The notes under the pieces were generated by a model that did not search any database, had not been told where the DNA came from, and worked only from the letters and a program-made list of their open reading frames with translations. The translations under genes and the position numbers were made by a program. From an uncultured Kangiella sp. (lineage in GTDB: Bacteria; Pseudomonadota; Gammaproteobacteria; Enterobacterales; DSM-103792): DNA of 7,020 nt. The stretch lies in NCBI GenBank assembly GCA_946481205.1, contig CAMLNB010000186.1, positions 1-7,020 of the forward strand, written 5' to 3'. This document shows positions 4,454 to 7,020 of the stretch, in pieces (the stretch's first letter is position 1; each line of letters starts with the position of its first letter).

Positions 4454-7020
4454 ATGAGTACCGGTCGTTTGGCAGTCCTGAAGTTTGGCGGCACCAGTGT
4501 AGCGAGCGCGGAAACCGTCCGCCGTATCGCCGACATCGTGGTGGCGCGCCGAAAACAGGGTTTCGACGCGGTGGTTGTGGTGGTGTCGGCGCTGAGCAAG
4601 GTCACCGACAAGCTGGTTCGGATCAGTCAGGGTGAGCCGGTGGAGCCGCTGCTGGCCGAGATTGACGGCCAGCATCTGAAGCTGGCCCAGGCGCTGAACC
4701 TGCCGGAAGACGACAGTCTTTATCACAGCTGGCGGCAGGAGCTGCAGCGTATTCAGGCGCTGCGGGCAAGCGCGACGCTGCCGCTGACGCCGGCCCAACA
4801 GGCGCAAATCCAAAGCGCCGGCGAGCTGATGTCCAGTCGCTTGCTGGCGCAATTTTTCAGCCGGGAGTTGAAGCGTGAAAAGCTCAGCTGCCATTGGCAG
4901 GACGCACGGGAATGGCTGACCAGCGAGCCACAGGCGCATCGCGGTGAGATCAGTCATTACCTGAATGCCCATTGCGAGCCGGTGCGTAGCGATGTGCTGC
5001 GCGCGGCGGCGTTTGAGCGTGGCGGCATGACGCTGACCCAAGGCTTTATTGCCCGCAACGGCCGCGACGAAACGGTCATTCTCGGCCGTGGTGGTTCGGA
5101 TACCTCGGCGGCATATCTGGCGGCCTTGCTCGGTGCTGATGTGCTGGAGATTTGGACCGACGTGCCCGGCATGTTCACCGCCAATCCGCGCCAATACCCC
5201 AACGCGAAACTGCTGCGCAGCCTCGATTACGATGAGGCGCAGGAAATGGCGACCACCGGCGCCAAAGTGCTGCATCCGCGCTGTGTCCGGCCGGCGCGTT
5301 TGGCGCGCATTCCCATTCGCATCGCGCACACCGGTTACCCGGACATGGAAGGCACTTGGGTGCAGCCGCAGGCGGAAGAGGTTCCCGGCTTGAAAGCGGT
5401 GTCGGTCAACAAACCGATTACGCTGATCAGCGTGGAAACGCTCGGCATGTGGCAGCAAGTCGGGTTCATTGCCGATCTGTTCGCGGTGTTCAAGAAGCAC
5501 GGCGTCTCGGTCGATCTGGTGTCGACTTCGGAAACCAACATCACCGTGACGCTTGATGGCAAGGCCAATGATTTGGCGCCCGCAGCGCTGCAGGCATTGA
5601 TTTCAGAATTGAATGGGCTGGGCCGCGTCCGGTTGCTGGAAAACTGCGCGGTGGTGACGCTGGTCGGTCGGCATGTCCACACCGTGTTGCATCAGCTTGG
5701 CGAAGCCCTGAAAGTGTTTGCCGAGTACCCGGTGCACCTCGTTACCCAAGCCGCATCGGATCTGAACTATTCCTTTGTGATTGATGCCGAGCATGCGGAT
5801 GAAGTCTGCGCGCGTCTGCACGAATTTCTGCTGGCCCATGCCCAGCATCCGGCCGTTTTCGGCCCGGATTGGCAGAGCTTGTTTGGCGATGCTTCGCGGA
5901 CGCCGGTGCCGGCCTGGTGGCGCGAACAGCGTCAGCAATTGATTGAACGCGCGCAAACGCATGCGCCGTGTTATGTCTATTCGTTGCCGACCGTGTTGGC
6001 GCAGGTGTCGGCGCTGCGCGGTATCAAGGCGGCCGATCGGCTGTTGTACGCAATGAAGGCCAATGCCAATGCCGCCGTGCTGCAAACGCTGGCAGCGGCC
6101 GGGGTCGATCTGGAATGCGTCTCGGTTGGTGAGTTGGATCGCGTCCGCAAAGTGCTGCCGGAACTGCCTGCCGATCGCATTCTGTTCACGCCAAATTTTG
6201 CTCCGCGCAGCGAGTACGTCACGGCGTTTGCCCGTGGCGTTACCGTGACGCTCGACAATCTCTACCCGCTGCAGCAATGGCCGGACGTGTTCCGCGGCCG
6301 CAAGCTGCTGCTGCGGGTCGATACCGGTATCGGTCATGGCCATCACGCCCATGTTCGCACGGCCGGACAGCAATCCAAATTTGGTATTCCGCTGGCCGAT
6401 CTGGCTGAGGTTGCGAGTCTGTGCAGCAAACTTGGCGTGCGCGTTACCGGGTTGCACGCGCACAGCGGCAGCGGCATTTTTGATCGCGACAACTGGCGGC
6501 AAAACGCCGAGACTTTGGCCAAGGCAGCAGAGCGTTTCCCGGACGTCGAAGTGCTGAATCTCGGTGGCGGCTTGGGTGTGCCGTACGAAGACAGCCAAAG
6601 CCCGCTCGATCTGGCCGCGGTTGCCGACAGCTTGCACGCGTTCAAAGCGGCGCATCCGCAATTCAAACTGTGGCTGGAACCGGGTCGCTTCCTGGTCGCG
6701 CAAGCTGGCGTGTTGCTGGCGCGGGTCACGCAGGTAAAAGGCAAGGGCAGTCGGATGTATGTCGGTATCGAAACCGGCATGAATTCGCTGATTCGGCCGG
6801 CGCTGTACGGGGCCCATCACCGTATCGTCAATCTGTCGAAACTCGATGCCGAACCGGCTTGGGTCTCGACCATCGTCGGGCCGATTTGCGAAACCGGTGA
6901 CAAGCTTGGCGAAACCGTTTTGCCGGTCAGCGAGGAGGGTGATGTGCTGTTGATCGCCGAAGCCGGCGCCTATGGCCAGGTCATGAGTTCGCAGTACAAC
7001 CTGCGGGCACCGGCCCAGGA
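4454..7020 (+). CDS. lysAC: Bifunctional aspartate kinase / diaminopimelate decarboxylase, 3' end cut by window
   Basis: An uninterrupted frame of 855 codons leaves the right edge. Residues 1 to about 290 are a LysC-type aspartate kinase: KFGGTS (10-15), GRGGSDTSA (211-219), WTDVPGMFTANPR (234-246) and TTGAKVLHPR (267-276). Residues about 316-460 form paired ACT domains with GFIADLF and SVDLVSTSE (352-360), close to the lysine-sensing segment of E. coli LysC. After a linker, residues from about 485 are a LysA-type, PLP-dependent decarboxylase: YAMKAN with Schiff-base Lys535, HAHSGSG (668-674), NLGGGLG (702-708), EPGR (742-745), CETGD (812-816) and EAGAYG (836-841). The enzyme makes aspartyl phosphate from aspartate and lysine from meso-diaminopimelate in the cytoplasm. 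All catalytic motifs are intact. The visible end YNLRAPAQ is near the normal C terminus, so few residues are missing. Confidence 0.96.
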   Translation, partial: MSTGRLAVLKFGGTSVASAETVRRIADIVVARRKQGFDAVVVVVSALSKVTDKLVRISQGEPVEPLLAEIDGQHLKLAQALNLPEDDSLYHSWRQELQRIQALRASATLPLTPAQQAQIQSAGELMSSRLLAQFFSRELKREKLSCHWQDAREWLTSEPQAHRGEISHYLNAHCEPVRSDVLRAAAFERGGMTLTQGFIARNGRDETVILGRGGSDTSAAYLAALLGADVLEIWTDVPGMFTANPRQYPNAKLLRSLDYDEAQEMATTGAKVLHPRCVRPARLARIPIRIAHTGYPDMEGTWVQPQAEEVPGLKAVSVNKPITLISVETLGMWQQVGFIADLFAVFKKHGVSVDLVSTSETNITVTLDGKANDLAPAALQALISELNGLGRVRLLENCAVVTLVGRHVHTVLHQLGEALKVFAEYPVHLVTQAASDLNYSFVIDAEHADEVCARLHEFLLAHAQHPAVFGPDWQSLFGDASRTPVPAWWREQRQQLIERAQTHAPCYVYSLPTVLAQVSALRGIKAADRLLYAMKANANAAVLQTLAAAGVDLECVSVGELDRVRKVLPELPADRILFTPNFAPRSEYVTAFARGVTVTLDNLYPLQQWPDVFRGRKLLLRVDTGIGHGHHAHVRTAGQQSKFGIPLADLAEVASLCSKLGVRVTGLHAHSGSGIFDRDNWRQNAETLAKAAERFPDVEVLNLGGGLGVPYEDSQSPLDLAAVADSLHAFKAAHPQFKLWLEPGRFLVAQAGVLLARVTQVKGKGSRMYVGIETGMNSLIRPALYGAHHRIVNLSKLDAEPAWVSTIVGPICETGDKLGETVLPVSEEGDVLLIAEAGAYGQVMSSQYNLRAPAQ

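Noticed and set aside
4385..5500. 371-codon minus-strand open frame opposite the kinase half of the fusion
   Set aside because: The plus strand carries intact aspartate kinase motifs. The antisense translation is compositionally biased and matches nothing recognisable.
5603..6820. 405-codon minus-strand open frame opposite the decarboxylase half
   Set aside because: Same reasoning: the plus strand encodes complete PLP-decarboxylase motifs, and the antisense frame is a high-GC shadow.

Overview
The window looks like chromosomal DNA of a gammaproteobacterium, with a GC content near 60% by eye. Hda (regulatory inactivator of DnaA) sits beside a DUF2066 protein, a CDP-alcohol phosphatidyltransferase and an AI-2E/PerM family membrane protein, a neighbourhood typical of that class. 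The aspartate kinase/diaminopimelate decarboxylase fusion is best known from Xanthomonadales and some other gammaproteobacteria. The species cannot be named from the sequence. There are no insertion sequences, CRISPR arrays, tRNAs, rRNAs or phage genes; this is ordinary core genome.

Layout. Bases 1-258 are mostly non-coding and may hold the start of a divergent minus-strand gene at the left edge. A plus-strand, operon-like block follows: a secreted DUF2066 protein (259-1362), a PgsA-like CDP-alcohol phosphatidyltransferase (1391-1960), an AI-2E family transporter (1957-3030, overlapping its upstream neighbour by 4 bp) and hda (3093-3794). A perfect 34-bp palindrome with A and T tracts (3837-3870) forms a bidirectional terminator between hda and a convergent minus-strand carboxymuconolactone decarboxylase/AhpD-like gene (3896-4261). 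After a 192-bp divergent intergenic region, a large bifunctional lysC-lysA fusion starts at 4454 and runs off the right edge, with 855 codons visible and only the extreme C terminus probably missing.

How the genes work together. The first block mixes envelope functions (secreted protein, phospholipid head-group synthesis, polytopic permease) with control of replication initiation. The grouping is conserved but its logic is not established. The fusion joins the first step of the aspartate pathway (aspartate to aspartyl phosphate) to the last step of lysine synthesis (meso-diaminopimelate to lysine) in one polypeptide, and it retains ACT-domain residues consistent with lysine feedback.

I found no convincing undescribed system. 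The points most worth a second look are the fusion enzyme, the uncharacterised DUF2066 protein, a 17-codon ORF bridging the permease and hda in hda's own frame, and a short Thr-containing ORF ahead of the fusion gene.
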